Assembly (NCBI GenBank): GCA_937927775.1 | Contig: CALBEF010000083.1 | Span: forward strand, 1 to 32,072 | Direction: 5' to 3' | Length of the DNA: 32,072 nucleotides | Source: an uncultured Anaerolineae bacterium | GTDB lineage: Bacteria > Chloroflexota > Anaerolineae > J036 > Brachytrichaceae | In this document: in pieces, positions 1-11,106 of the stretch | Layout: each line of letters begins with the position of its first letter | Position numbering within the stretch: position 1 is the first letter of the stretch | Program-made: the position numbers and the translations under genes | Notes under the pieces: model-generated | The model's input: the letters and a program-made list of their open reading frames with translations, nothing else | What the model was told of the DNA's origin: nothing | Database searches by the model: none

Positions 1-1872
<1,872 letters not shown>

Positions 1873-1889
1873 GAGTCACGACGAACCGC

Positions 1890-2738
1890 TCAGGACAAAA
1901 CGGCATCGAGCGCCCGGCTGGTTTCTGCAACAGCCTGCTCGACCGGCATCGCCCTGACGGCCGCGCTAAATGGTTCCACGGTGATGGGGCCGTCGTAACC
2001 AATGCGGCGCAGCGCGCCCAGGAAGCCGGCGATGTCGATCACGCCCGTCGCGCCGACCATGTCGCGCTCGTTGTCGATCTGCTCATCCGGCGAGCGGCCG
2101 GGGCGGGCGTCGTTGACATGCACATACACCACTTCCTGCGGCGCAAGCGCCTCGATATCGCCAATCACGCCGTGCGAGGTATACCAGTGAAAGCAATCCA
2201 GCAGAAAGCCGATGTTGCCGGCGCCGATGGCCGCGCCCAGCGCGCGCATGCCATCCATCGTGTGGATGAAGTCGTGCTTGCGGCTGGCGCGCAGGGTGCG
2301 CGGGCCGACAAACTCCAGACCCAGCCAGATGCCGTAGGCTTTCAGAATCTCGGCCACCGGTCGCAGCCGGCGCGCGACCAGGGCAAAGTGATCGTGAAAC
2401 GGCAACTCGTTGGAGCACGGCATAACCCAGGTCGCGCAACGGGTCACGCCGAGCGCGGCGGCCAGCCTGGTCTCCTCGATGAAGCGCGGCAGGCTCTCCA
2501 CGTATTTCTGCTCGCTGTCCCGGTCGCGCCACGCGACGCTCAGGCTAAAACTGGACGCCTTCAGGCCGGTCGCGGCAAACCAATCCTGCGCTGCCTGCAG
2601 CGACTGCGCGCGGGCGATGTCGAGCAGGAAACCGGTGTCGAGATCGACCCCGGCGAAGTTGTATTGCCGGGCCAGGTCGCAAGTCTTGTCAAACGGGAGC
2701 GCATGACCCAGTGCGCCGACGTTGAGGTTTTTGTACAT
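1890..2738 (-). CDS. sugar phosphate isomerase/epimerase (xylose isomerase-like TIM barrel)
   Basis: The 282-residue protein fits the AP-endonuclease-2/xylose-isomerase-like TIM-barrel family, which carries out aldose-ketose isomerisation, epimerisation or related metal-dependent chemistry on sugars. Putative metal ligands lie at the ends of strands: Glu in LGLEFVG, Asp in LLDCFHW, His and Asp in YVHVNDA, and Glu in TVEPFS. I chose the ATG at 2738 (MYKNLNVGALG) over an upstream in-frame start because a TACAAT box sits 7 nt before it and the barrel begins there; the extension would run into the heptamer array. The substrate cannot be told from the sequence. The recQ gene follows after 17 bp, probably as a shared transcript without functional meaning. 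Confidence 0.85.
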   Translation of the reverse strand: MYKNLNVGALGHALPFDKTCDLARQYNFAGVDLDTGFLLDIARAQSLQAAQDWFAATGLKASSFSLSVAWRDRDSEQKYVESLPRFIEETRLAAALGVTRCATWVMPCSNELPFHDHFALVARRLRPVAEILKAYGIWLGLEFVGPRTLRASRKHDFIHTMDGMRALGAAIGAGNIGFLLDCFHWYTSHGVIGDIEALAPQEVVYVHVNDARPGRSPDEQIDNERDMVGATGVIDIAGFLGALRRIGYDGPITVEPFSAAVRAMPVEQAVAETSRALDAVLS

Positions 2739-2745
2739 GCTGGCT

Positions 2746-2751
2746 ATTGTA
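2746..2751 (-). promoter_or_regulatory. -10 box of the isomerase gene, leaderless arrangement
   Basis: TACAAT on the minus strand is followed by 7 nt and then ATG. Transcription would begin at or next to the start codon. No clear -35 hexamer is visible. Confidence 0.5.
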
Positions 2752-2793
2752 GTCCGCGCGGGGCGCCGGGGAAACAGCGTGAACAGGGACTGC

Positions 2794-2849
2794 GAATCAA
2801 CAATCGTCAATCGCTAATCGTCAATCGCTAATCGTCAATCGTCAATTCT
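2794..2849 (+). repeat. heptamer array A (CAATCGT / CAATCGC / TAATCGT)
   Basis: Eight consecutive 7-bp units are in strict register: GAATCAA, CAATCGT, CAATCGC, TAATCGT, CAATCGC, TAATCGT, CAATCGT and CAATTCT. The array sits in the divergent region between the isomerase gene and dnaJ, just upstream of the dnaJ promoter. The same unit recurs in array I near 27,560. Confidence 0.9.
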
Positions 2850-2883
2850 CAAGTGTTCTTCTAAACATGGCAGCGTAGAGGAG

Positions 2884-2889
2884 TACAAT
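2884..2889 (+). promoter_or_regulatory. -10 box of the dnaJ gene
   Basis: TACAAT lies 36 nt before the ATG, predicting a leader of about 30 nt. No heat-shock operator (CIRCE-type inverted repeat) is seen next to it. Confidence 0.45.
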
Positions 2890-2925
2890 TCCACAGCACT
2901 TTGGGTTTTGATCTTGTGACGCGGT

Positions 2926-3855
2926 ATGGAGTACAAAGACTATTACAAGACGCTTGGCGTCGAGCGGAACGCCGATGAGGACGCCATCAAGAAGGCGTAC
3001 CGTAAACTGGCGCGCCAGTTCCACCCCGACGTCAACAAGGGCGACAAAAAGGCAGAGGAGCGCTTCAAGGAGATCAACGAGGCATACGAAGTCCTGGGCG
3101 ACCAGGAGAAGCGCAAGATGTACGACCGGCTGGGCAGCGATTTCCGGCGCTACCAGCAGGCCGGCGGCGACCCGCGCGCGTATGACTGGGCGCAATGGTT
3201 CAACCAGAGCGGCCAGGGTCGAGCGGGCGGGAACGTGCGGATCGAAGACCTCGACCTGGGCGATCTCTTCGCCCAGTTCTTTGGCGGGGGATTCAGCCAG
3301 GAAGGAGCCGGCGACTTCCGGCGCGCGCGTTCTGCGCGCAGCCGGCCGCGCGACCTGGAACAGCCCGTCACCATCACGCTGGCCGAGGCATACCACGGCA
3401 CGACGCGCATCCTGAGCAAGGACGGCGAGGAAATCGAGGTGAAGATTCCCGCCGGCGTGAAGACCGGCTCGAAGGTGCGCGTGCGCGGCCAGGGCGCGCG
3501 CAACAGCAAAGGCGAGGCCGGCGACTTGTACCTCGTCATCGAGATTGCGCCCGACGCGACCTATGAGCGCCGGGACGATGACCTGCACCGCGAGATCAAG
3601 GTGGACGCCTTCACCGCCATGCTCGGCGGCGAAGTGAAAGTGCCCACTCTGGGCGGCGATGTGGTGGTCAGGATACCCGCCGGCACGTCATCGGGCAGCC
3701 GCATCCGTCTGCGCGGCAAGGGCATGCCCCGCCTCTCGCCCAAAGGGGAACACGGCGACCTGTACCTGCGCGTGATGATCACAGCGCCAACTGACCTGAC
3801 CGAGGATGAGCGCCAGGCGCTGCAGAAAATGGCGCGCCGGCGCGGGATTGGCTAG
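2926..3855 (+). CDS. DnaJ-family cochaperone, CbpA type (no zinc finger)
   Basis: The 309-residue Hsp40 stimulates the ATPase of DnaK and delivers unfolded clients. The J domain occupies residues 4-70, with the catalytic HPD at 33-35. A Gly/Phe-rich linker follows (about 75-135, including FFGGGF), then two C-terminal substrate-binding domains (about 145-215 and 225-300). There is no CxxCxGxG zinc-finger region and I see no cysteine at all, so this is a class II/CbpA-like protein rather than canonical DnaJ. No dnaK or grpE lies nearby. The gene stands alone between divergent and convergent neighbours and ends 22 bp before a strong hairpin terminator. Confidence 0.94.
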   Translation: MEYKDYYKTLGVERNADEDAIKKAYRKLARQFHPDVNKGDKKAEERFKEINEAYEVLGDQEKRKMYDRLGSDFRRYQQAGGDPRAYDWAQWFNQSGQGRAGGNVRIEDLDLGDLFAQFFGGGFSQEGAGDFRRARSARSRPRDLEQPVTITLAEAYHGTTRILSKDGEEIEVKIPAGVKTGSKVRVRGQGARNSKGEAGDLYLVIEIAPDATYERRDDDLHREIKVDAFTAMLGGEVKVPTLGGDVVVRIPAGTSSGSRIRLRGKGMPRLSPKGEHGDLYLRVMITAPTDLTEDERQALQKMARRRGIG

Positions 3856-3876
3856 CGCGAGTTGACGGGAAAACAC

Positions 3877-3913
3877 AAAAGGCCGGCCCGGTCTGCCCGA
3901 GCCGGCCTTTCTT
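3877..3913. terminator. bidirectional intrinsic terminator between dnaJ and acnA
   Basis: The stem AAAGGCCGGC / GCCGGCCTTT encloses a loop of about 13 nt. It is flanked by A-rich sequence on the left and CTTGTTT on the right, so it can work on both strands for the two convergent genes. Confidence 0.8.
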
Positions 3914-3916
3914 GTT

Positions 3917-6694
<2,778 letters not shown>

Positions 6695-6700
6695 GAGGCA

Positions 6701-6706
6701 ATTCTA
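6701..6706 (-). promoter_or_regulatory. -10 box of acnA, leaderless arrangement
   Basis: TAGAAT on the minus strand is followed by TGCCTC-like spacing of 6 nt and then ATG. It lies in the 25-bp gap behind the XRE-Sm gene, so acnA may be transcribed both alone and by read-through. Confidence 0.45.
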
Positions 6707-6719
6707 AAGCAGTGGCGCG

Positions 6720-7130
6720 TCAGCCGGCCAGCGGCCAATCCACCACGGCATGGCGCTGCACGACGAGCAGGGGCCGGCCATCGGCGGGTTGCAGCCCAAT
6801 CGCAGCCAGATCCCACCACACCACGCTGCCGGCAAGCACTTCGCCGGAGCGCAGCCGCAATTCCGCCGGGCGATTCTCGCTGCTGACGGCCAGCAGGTAA
6901 TCAGACAGGCTGCGGCGCGAGCGGGCGCGGTGCCACATCAGTTCCTCGACCGGCGCGCCGTAGCAGTCGGCCAGCTTGCGCACAATGCTCTCATCGCTCG
7001 TGTCTCGATAGCGCACTTCCAGATCGCGCGCCTTGCGCCGATCCGCTTCATTCAGCTTATCGGCCAGCGCGTCAAACGCCGGCCCGCCGCGCATGGCGCG
7101 CAGAAAACGCAGATGGTCTCCCAGGCTCAT
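6720..7130 (-). CDS. small protein with XRE-like HTH and C-terminal Sm/Hfq-like domain
   Basis: The 136-residue protein is not a named family to me. Residues 1-70 read as a degenerate XRE/Cro-type helix-turn-helix (LGDHLRFLRAMRGG at 3-16, then a helix ending LADCYGAPVEEL at 53-64). Residues 88-132 read as an Sm-type beta barrel: hydrophobic strand AELRLRSGEVLAG, then SVVWWDLAAIGL, DGR, and the closing segment VVQRHAVVDW. The RHA motif at 126-128 sits where Hfq has its KHA. The ATG at 7130 overlaps the TGA of the preceding gene by 4 bp (ATGA), which strongly suggests coupled translation; an upstream start would lie inside that gene. acnA follows after 25 bp. Probably a regulator that contacts nucleic acid. 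The Sm assignment rests on pattern matching by eye. Confidence 0.8.
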   Translation of the reverse strand: MSLGDHLRFLRAMRGGPAFDALADKLNEADRRKARDLEVRYRDTSDESIVRKLADCYGAPVEELMWHRARSRRSLSDYLLAVSSENRPAELRLRSGEVLAGSVVWWDLAAIGLQPADGRPLLVVQRHAVVDWPLAG

Positions 7131-7888
7131 GCTGTCGCCTCTGCTGCGCGCGTGTAATACGCAATCGCCAGCTTCTGCAGGGTAATGTCGCGCCCATCGT
7201 CCAAACACAGGGTGAGGGCATAGGGGCTGAAACCAACCAGCCGGCCGCTGAATGTTTCAGTGTTGAACAACTTGACGGTCAGTCGCGCGCCGGCCTGCTG
7301 AGCGTCGGTGAGGTATTTCAACTCGAAAGCATCCACGGCTTCGGGCAATGCCGCGCGTTTGGACTGGCCCGGCATCTTGTTGCTGGACGACTGGCTGCTC
7401 AGGCGCTCGTACTGCTCGCGCAACCAGGCGCGCGCTTCGCGCGCAGTGAGCTGTTGGATCGGCTTGCCCACATCTGCTGTCAGTTCCTCCGGCAACATGC
7501 CCATGCGCCTGGCGACCGCTTCGATGGCCTGAAGCTGAGACCGGGTCGCCGGCGCAGGCTCTTTTGGCGCCGGTGGCGCGGAAGGCGCAGCCGGTTTAGG
7601 GTGCGCCGGTGGGCGCGGCGCAGGACGGTTTGCCGGCCGCCCGCGTGGGGGCGAATTGTCCCTGCCCCGTTCCGATGAACTCGGCGATGCCGGCGGCGGA
7701 TCCGAACGGACTTTCAGAACACTTGCGTCAACATAGAGCGCGCGCGCCAGTTTCAAGTGATCCTGCGGGCGCAACACTCGTCCCGCTTCATACTGTCGCA
7801 GCACAGGAACAGGGATGCCGGTGCGCACGCCAAGCTGCTCCAGCGTCAACCCTTTCATCCTGCGCAATTTCCACAGGTTTTCAGACAT
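7127..7888 (-). CDS. XRE-family HTH protein with Pro-rich linker and C-terminal Hfq/Sm-like domain
   Basis: The 253-residue protein has four parts. Residues 3-60 are a clear XRE helix-turn-helix (LWKLRRMKGLTLEQLGVRTG, then VLRQYEAGRVLRPQDHLKLARALYVD). Residues 62-115 are a Pro/Ala/Ser/Arg linker. Residues 116-163 are a helical segment (TRSQLQAIEAVARRMGM...LTAREARAWLREQY). Residues 183-247 resemble Hfq: a leading helix (VDAFELKYL), Sm1 strands (RLTVKLFNTETFSGRLVGF), YALTLCL, DGRDI, and TLQKLAIAYY where Hfq has YKHAIS; here the His is Leu. The ATG at 7888 has CATACT 6 nt upstream; a TTG further up is less likely. The gene overlaps the next XRE-Sm gene by 4 bp. A DNA-binding regulator that also binds RNA is inferred, not shown. 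Confidence 0.85.
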   Translation of the reverse strand: MSENLWKLRRMKGLTLEQLGVRTGIPVPVLRQYEAGRVLRPQDHLKLARALYVDASVLKVRSDPPPASPSSSERGRDNSPPRGRPANRPAPRPPAHPKPAAPSAPPAPKEPAPATRSQLQAIEAVARRMGMLPEELTADVGKPIQQLTAREARAWLREQYERLSSQSSSNKMPGQSKRAALPEAVDAFELKYLTDAQQAGARLTVKLFNTETFSGRLVGFSPYALTLCLDDGRDITLQKLAIAYYTRAAEATA

Positions 7889-7894
7889 GGCGAC

Positions 7895-7900
7895 AGTATG
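7895..7900 (-). promoter_or_regulatory. possible -10 box of the XRE-Sm operon
   Basis: CATACT lies on the minus strand 6 nt before the ATG, the same geometry as at acnA, GH116 and the histidine kinase. The first base departs from consensus, so confidence is modest. Confidence 0.35.
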
Positions 7901-7934
7901 CCACAACCAGGGCGCTTTCCGCAGCCAATCCGGT

Positions 7935-7940
7935 TATAGT
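7935..7940 (+). promoter_or_regulatory. -10 box of the SDR-kinase operon
   Basis: TATAGT lies about 50 nt before the ATG of the SDR gene. A good ribosome binding site, GAGGAG at 7977-7982, sits 8 nt before that ATG, so this transcript would carry a leader. Confidence 0.4.
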
Positions 7941-7990
7941 TGGCAGGCCAGTCAATTGACGCGCGCCAAATCCAACGAGGAGACAGCATC

Positions 7991-8797
7991 ATGCGCCTGC
8001 AGGATCGGGTTGCCATTGTCACGGGAGCGAGCAAAGAGATCGGGGCAGCGATGGCGCTGGCCCTGGCGCAGGAAGGCGCCGCAGTCGTGGCGCACTATGC
8101 GACAGATGCGGCGCCGGCCCAGGCTATCGCAGATCGCATCGTGGCCGATGGCGGGCGCGCCATCGCCTTTGGCGGCGACTGTAGTCGCGTGGCCGACAAC
8201 ATCGCGTTGGCGCAGGCCGCCGTCGACGCCTTTGGCCGGCTGGATATTTTCGTCGCCAACGCCGGCATCACCCGCTTTGGGGCATTCCTCTCTTACACCG
8301 AGGCAGACTACGATAGTGTGTTTGACTTGAACCTGAAGGGCAGTTTCTTCGGCGCGCAGGCTGCCGCCCGGCATATGATCGAGCAGCGACGCCAGCGCCC
8401 GGACGACACGTTTGGCGGGCGCATCGTGTTCAGTTCTTCCGTCGCCGGGTGCGTGGCCGTTCCGGGGCTGGCCGCCTATGGCGCCAGCAAGGCCGGCCTC
8501 AACCACCTGGCCAGGACGCTGGCCGTCGAGCTGGGGCCTTACGGCATCACCGTCAATGCGCTCGGCATCGGCGCAACCACCAATGCGCGCAACCTGCGCG
8601 ACGATCCTCGCTATGAGGAGCATTGGGCCAGTGTGCTGCCCATCGGGCGAGCCATGCGCCCCGAAGACGCGGCAGCAGCGTTGCTGTACCTCGTCTCGCC
8701 GGCCGCATCGGGCGTCACCGGCGCCACACTGATGGTCGAAGGCGGCCAGTCGCTGCAAACGGTGTTGCCGGCAGCCGAGTTGGCGCGGGGCAGGTAA
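7991..8797 (+). CDS. SDR-family NAD(P)-dependent oxidoreductase
   Basis: The 268-residue classical short-chain dehydrogenase has the Rossmann glycine motif TGASKEIG at residues 11-18, NAG at 90-92, the active-site Ser around 149-150 (FSSSVAG), and YGASK with Tyr163 and Lys167. The second glycine of TGxxxGxG is Glu16, which is uncommon. The C-terminus (GVTGATLMVEGGQSL) is typical of sugar/polyol dehydrogenases and FabG-like enzymes. The start ATG follows GAGGAG by 8 nt; upstream in-frame codons are not needed. An FGGY sugar kinase starts 8 bp after the stop, so the pair probably oxidises or reduces, and then phosphorylates, a sugar, polyol or sugar acid. The substrate is not identifiable. Confidence 0.9.
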   Translation: MRLQDRVAIVTGASKEIGAAMALALAQEGAAVVAHYATDAAPAQAIADRIVADGGRAIAFGGDCSRVADNIALAQAAVDAFGRLDIFVANAGITRFGAFLSYTEADYDSVFDLNLKGSFFGAQAAARHMIEQRRQRPDDTFGGRIVFSSSVAGCVAVPGLAAYGASKAGLNHLARTLAVELGPYGITVNALGIGATTNARNLRDDPRYEEHWASVLPIGRAMRPEDAAAALLYLVSPAASGVTGATLMVEGGQSLQTVLPAAELARGR

Positions 8798-8805
8798 ACG
8801 CAGGC

Positions 8806-10386
8806 ATGGTTCTGGTGCTCGACCTGGGCAGTTCATCGACCCGCGCCCTGCTCTACGATGAACACGCGCAACTGCAAGGCAAGGCCATTGCCCGCCAACC
8901 CTTCGAGTTTCGCGCCGGCGCAGATGGCCGCAGTGAAGACGATCCACACGCCGCGCTGACGCGCGTCGAAGCCGTCATCGACGAGGCGCTCTCCGGCGCG
9001 CAGACAGCAAAGCCGCCGATCACTGCCATTGGCATCTCGGCCTATGCGTGCAGCCTGCTGTGCCTGGACGAGCGCGGCGCCCCGCTGACGCCTGTATTCA
9101 CCTACGCCGACACGCGCGCCGCCGAGGATGCGCGCGCGTTGCGGCGCGAACTGGATGAAATGGCAACGCTTCAGCGCACCGGCTGCCGCATCCGGGCCAA
9201 CTACTGGCCGGCGCGCCTGGCCTGGCTCAAACGCGCTCAGCCCGACGTGTTCAGCCGCGCGCGCTGGTTCGTGTCGCTGACCGACTACCTGAGCCTCAAG
9301 CTATTCGGGCAATTGCGCGCCGGCATTTCAACCTCCTCGTGGACCGGCATGATCGACCGGCAGACCGGCGACTGGGACGATGTGTGGATCGCGCGCCTGG
9401 GCATCACGCGCGATCAATTGCCGCCGGTTGCGCAGGATGGCCAGGCGCTGCGCGGACTGGCCGGCCGGTATGCCAGCCGCTGGCCGGCCCTGCGCGAGGC
9501 GGCCTGTTACCCCCCGTTGGGTGATGGCGCGGCAGCCAATATCGGCAGCGGCTGCGTGGACGACTCACGCATTGCCATTACCATCGGCAGCACGGCCGCC
9601 CTGCGGGTGGTGGTCAGTAGTCAGAAGTCAGTAGCCAGTAGTCAGACCACAGAACACGAAATACGGAATACGCAACACGCAATACGCAACACGCAATACG
9701 CAACACGCAATACGCAAGATGCAACACGCCTGCCGCGCGTCCCGCCGGCGCTATGGTTGTACCGTGTGGACCATGCGCGCAATCTGATCGGTGGCGCGAC
9801 GACTGAGGGGGGCAATGTATTCGCCTGGCTCAAGGCCACGCTGAACCTGCCGGACAGCAACGCGCTGGAAGCCGAGTTGAGCGCCATGCGCCCGGATGGT
9901 CACGGGCTGACCGTGTTGCCCATGTTTGGCGGCGAGCGCAGCCCCGGCTTCGCAGATGACGCGCGCGCCACGCTGCACGGGCTGAGTTTCGACACCACAC
10001 CGGCTGCTATCGCGCGGGCGTGCATGGAGAGCATTGCTTTCCGGCTCGCGCTGATCCACGACGCGATCAGCGAGATGCGCCAGATCGCCGGCCACAGCGC
10101 GCTCATCGCCAGCGGCGGCGCGCTGCTCGGCTCGGCAACATGGCGGCAGATCATCGCAGATGTCGCAGGCGTCCCCGTGCAAGTGTGCGACGAGCCGGAA
10201 GCCACCAGCCGGGGAGCGGCGCTGTTGGCGTTGCATCAGTCTGGAATATTGCCCAACCTGGCAGACTTGCCGGCGCGGCTGGGCCGGACGCATGAGCCGG
10301 ACGCAAGCCGCCACGCCCTCTACCGGGCAGCCATGCAACGGCAGGCCGAGTTGTATCAGATGCTGGTCGGCCAGTCTTCAGCATAG
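8806..10386 (+). CDS. FGGY-family carbohydrate kinase with an in-frame heptamer-repeat insertion
   Basis: The 526-residue protein phosphorylates a sugar or sugar acid with ATP; gluconokinase and xylulokinase are the closest fits. The N-terminal ATPase half begins LVLDLGSSSTRALL. GSTAALRVV opens the second half, which continues with IGGATTEGGNVFAWL, the MESIAFRLALI helix and SGGALLGSATWRQIIADVAG, and ends near TSRGAALLAL. The ATG at 8806 is 8 bp after the SDR stop; an upstream in-frame start would lie inside the SDR gene. Residues 270-308 are encoded by heptamer arrays and read as a low-complexity stretch rich in Ser, Gln, Asn, Thr and Arg. It falls in the loop between two core strands, so the fold may tolerate it. 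No stop or frameshift is seen. Confidence 0.9.
   Translation: MVLVLDLGSSSTRALLYDEHAQLQGKAIARQPFEFRAGADGRSEDDPHAALTRVEAVIDEALSGAQTAKPPITAIGISAYACSLLCLDERGAPLTPVFTYADTRAAEDARALRRELDEMATLQRTGCRIRANYWPARLAWLKRAQPDVFSRARWFVSLTDYLSLKLFGQLRAGISTSSWTGMIDRQTGDWDDVWIARLGITRDQLPPVAQDGQALRGLAGRYASRWPALREAACYPPLGDGAAANIGSGCVDDSRIAITIGSTAALRVVVSSQKSVASSQTTEHEIRNTQHAIRNTQYATRNTQDATRLPRVPPALWLYRVDHARNLIGGATTEGGNVFAWLKATLNLPDSNALEAELSAMRPDGHGLTVLPMFGGERSPGFADDARATLHGLSFDTTPAAIARACMESIAFRLALIHDAISEMRQIAGHSALIASGGALLGSATWRQIIADVAGVPVQVCDEPEATSRGAALLALHQSGILPNLADLPARLGRTHEPDASRHALYRAAMQRQAELYQMLVGQSSA
9613..9652 (+). repeat. heptamer array B (GTCAGTA), inside a coding region
   Basis: Units GTCAGTA, GTCAGAA, GTCAGTA, GCCAGTA and GTCAGAC run in 7-bp register, followed by a degenerate CACAGAA. 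The array passes straight into array C, a different family. It lies within the FGGY kinase reading frame. Confidence 0.88.
9653..9729 (+). repeat. heptamer array C (AATACGC / AACACGC), inside a coding region
   Basis: Eleven 7-bp units alternate largely between AATACGC and AACACGC, with AACACGA and AATACGG at the left edge and one AAGATGC. Arrays B and C together span 117 bp, or 39 codons, and so keep the kinase frame. Array G near 26,700 is the reverse complement of this unit. Confidence 0.92.
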
Positions 10387-10426
10387 CCGGCGCCAACAAC
10401 GCGGCAAGTCGCCGGCCCGCTCTGGA

Positions 10427-10432
10427 TACAAT
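10427..10432 (+). promoter_or_regulatory. possible -10 box for the small membrane protein pair
   Basis: TACAAT lies 41 bp after the kinase stop and 57 nt before the ATG of the 78-residue protein. This suggests a separate transcript. Confidence 0.35.
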
Positions 10433-10489
10433 CATCTGCAACGATGCGATGGCCCACGCCACCGCACAACATGAAACAGGATACCGGCA

Positions 10490-10726
10490 ATGCGAACAGT
10501 GATCTTGATCGTCGTGGCGCTCGGTCTGATCCTGGTTGCCATCGGACTGATTGCAATCCTTCGCGCGCGCATCGCGCAAGCGATGGAGCAGCGGCGCGTC
10601 GAGCGAGGCGACCCGGAGATCATCGAAGGCCGGGCGCGCGTGGTGGACAAGGACGAGCGCCAGTCATCGTCGGGCCGGCCACAAGGCGATAGCAACCAGG
10701 CCGGCGGTCGGCGTGACAGCGGATAG
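10490..10726 (+). CDS. small single-pass membrane protein, unknown function
   Basis: The 78-residue protein has one very hydrophobic segment at residues 3-25 (TVILIVVALGLILVAIGLIA). A basic stretch follows (LRARIAQAMEQRRVERGD), then a polar, probably disordered tail rich in Ser, Gln, Gly and Arg. By the positive-inside rule the tail should face the cytoplasm. I do not recognise a family. A purine-rich AACAGGAT lies before the ATG. A second hydrophobic protein follows 23 bp later, and the two may act together. An overlapping frame in the same stretch is rejected because it lacks any membrane or domain pattern. Confidence 0.6.
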   Translation: MRTVILIVVALGLILVAIGLIAILRARIAQAMEQRRVERGDPEIIEGRARVVDKDERQSSSGRPQGDSNQAGGRRDSG

Positions 10727-10749
10727 CTTGCAGCCATCCTCTCCGCGCC

Positions 10750-11106
10750 ATGTCAACGCTTCAGGTTATTGCCATCTGGGCCTTGTTTGTTGTGGCCCTC
10801 CCCTCCGCCCTCGGCGCGCTGGTCGCGCTGCCCTTCTGGCTGAAAGGGCGCATCATCGTCGGCAACATAGCCGGTTCGTTCGCCATCATCCTGGTGATCG
10901 TCATTCTGATCTGGCGACAGATCGGGGCCTACTTTGCCGGTCAGGCAGCGTGCCCCGGCCCCGAGTGTGTCTCACCGGAGAGCACAGTGGTCACGCTGCT
11001 GGTGATGGCCGGCCTGAGCTGGCTCGACACGCTTTTCCTGCTCATGCTCAGCGGTGTGGTGGAAGACCGGCGCAGGCAGAAGCATTTCGACCGCAGCCGG
11101 CTATAG
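10750..11106 (+). CDS. multi-pass membrane protein, unknown function
   Basis: The 118-residue protein has three predicted membrane segments: about residues 5-28 (VIAIWALFVVALPSALGALV), 36-56 (IVGNIAGSFAIILVIVILIW) and 80-102 (VTLLVMAGLSWLDTLFLLML). Between the second and third is a short loop with two cysteines (ACPGPEC), which would probably lie outside the membrane and could form a disulfide. The C-terminus is basic (EDRRRQKHFDRSRL), consistent with a cytoplasmic end. I recognise no family. Its TAG overlaps the stop of the facing SDR gene within the palindrome CTATAG. Confidence 0.65.
   Translation: MSTLQVIAIWALFVVALPSALGALVALPFWLKGRIIVGNIAGSFAIILVIVILIWRQIGAYFAGQAACPGPECVSPESTVVTLLVMAGLSWLDTLFLLMLSGVVEDRRRQKHFDRSRL

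Noticed and set aside
9613-9729. CRISPR array or minisatellite with spacers
   Set aside because: Units are 7 bp, directly adjacent and without spacers. No cas genes are in the window.
10444-10692. An 82-codon frame overlapping the small membrane protein gene
   Set aside because: Its product is polar and unlike any domain, whereas the overlapping 78-residue frame has a clean membrane segment.
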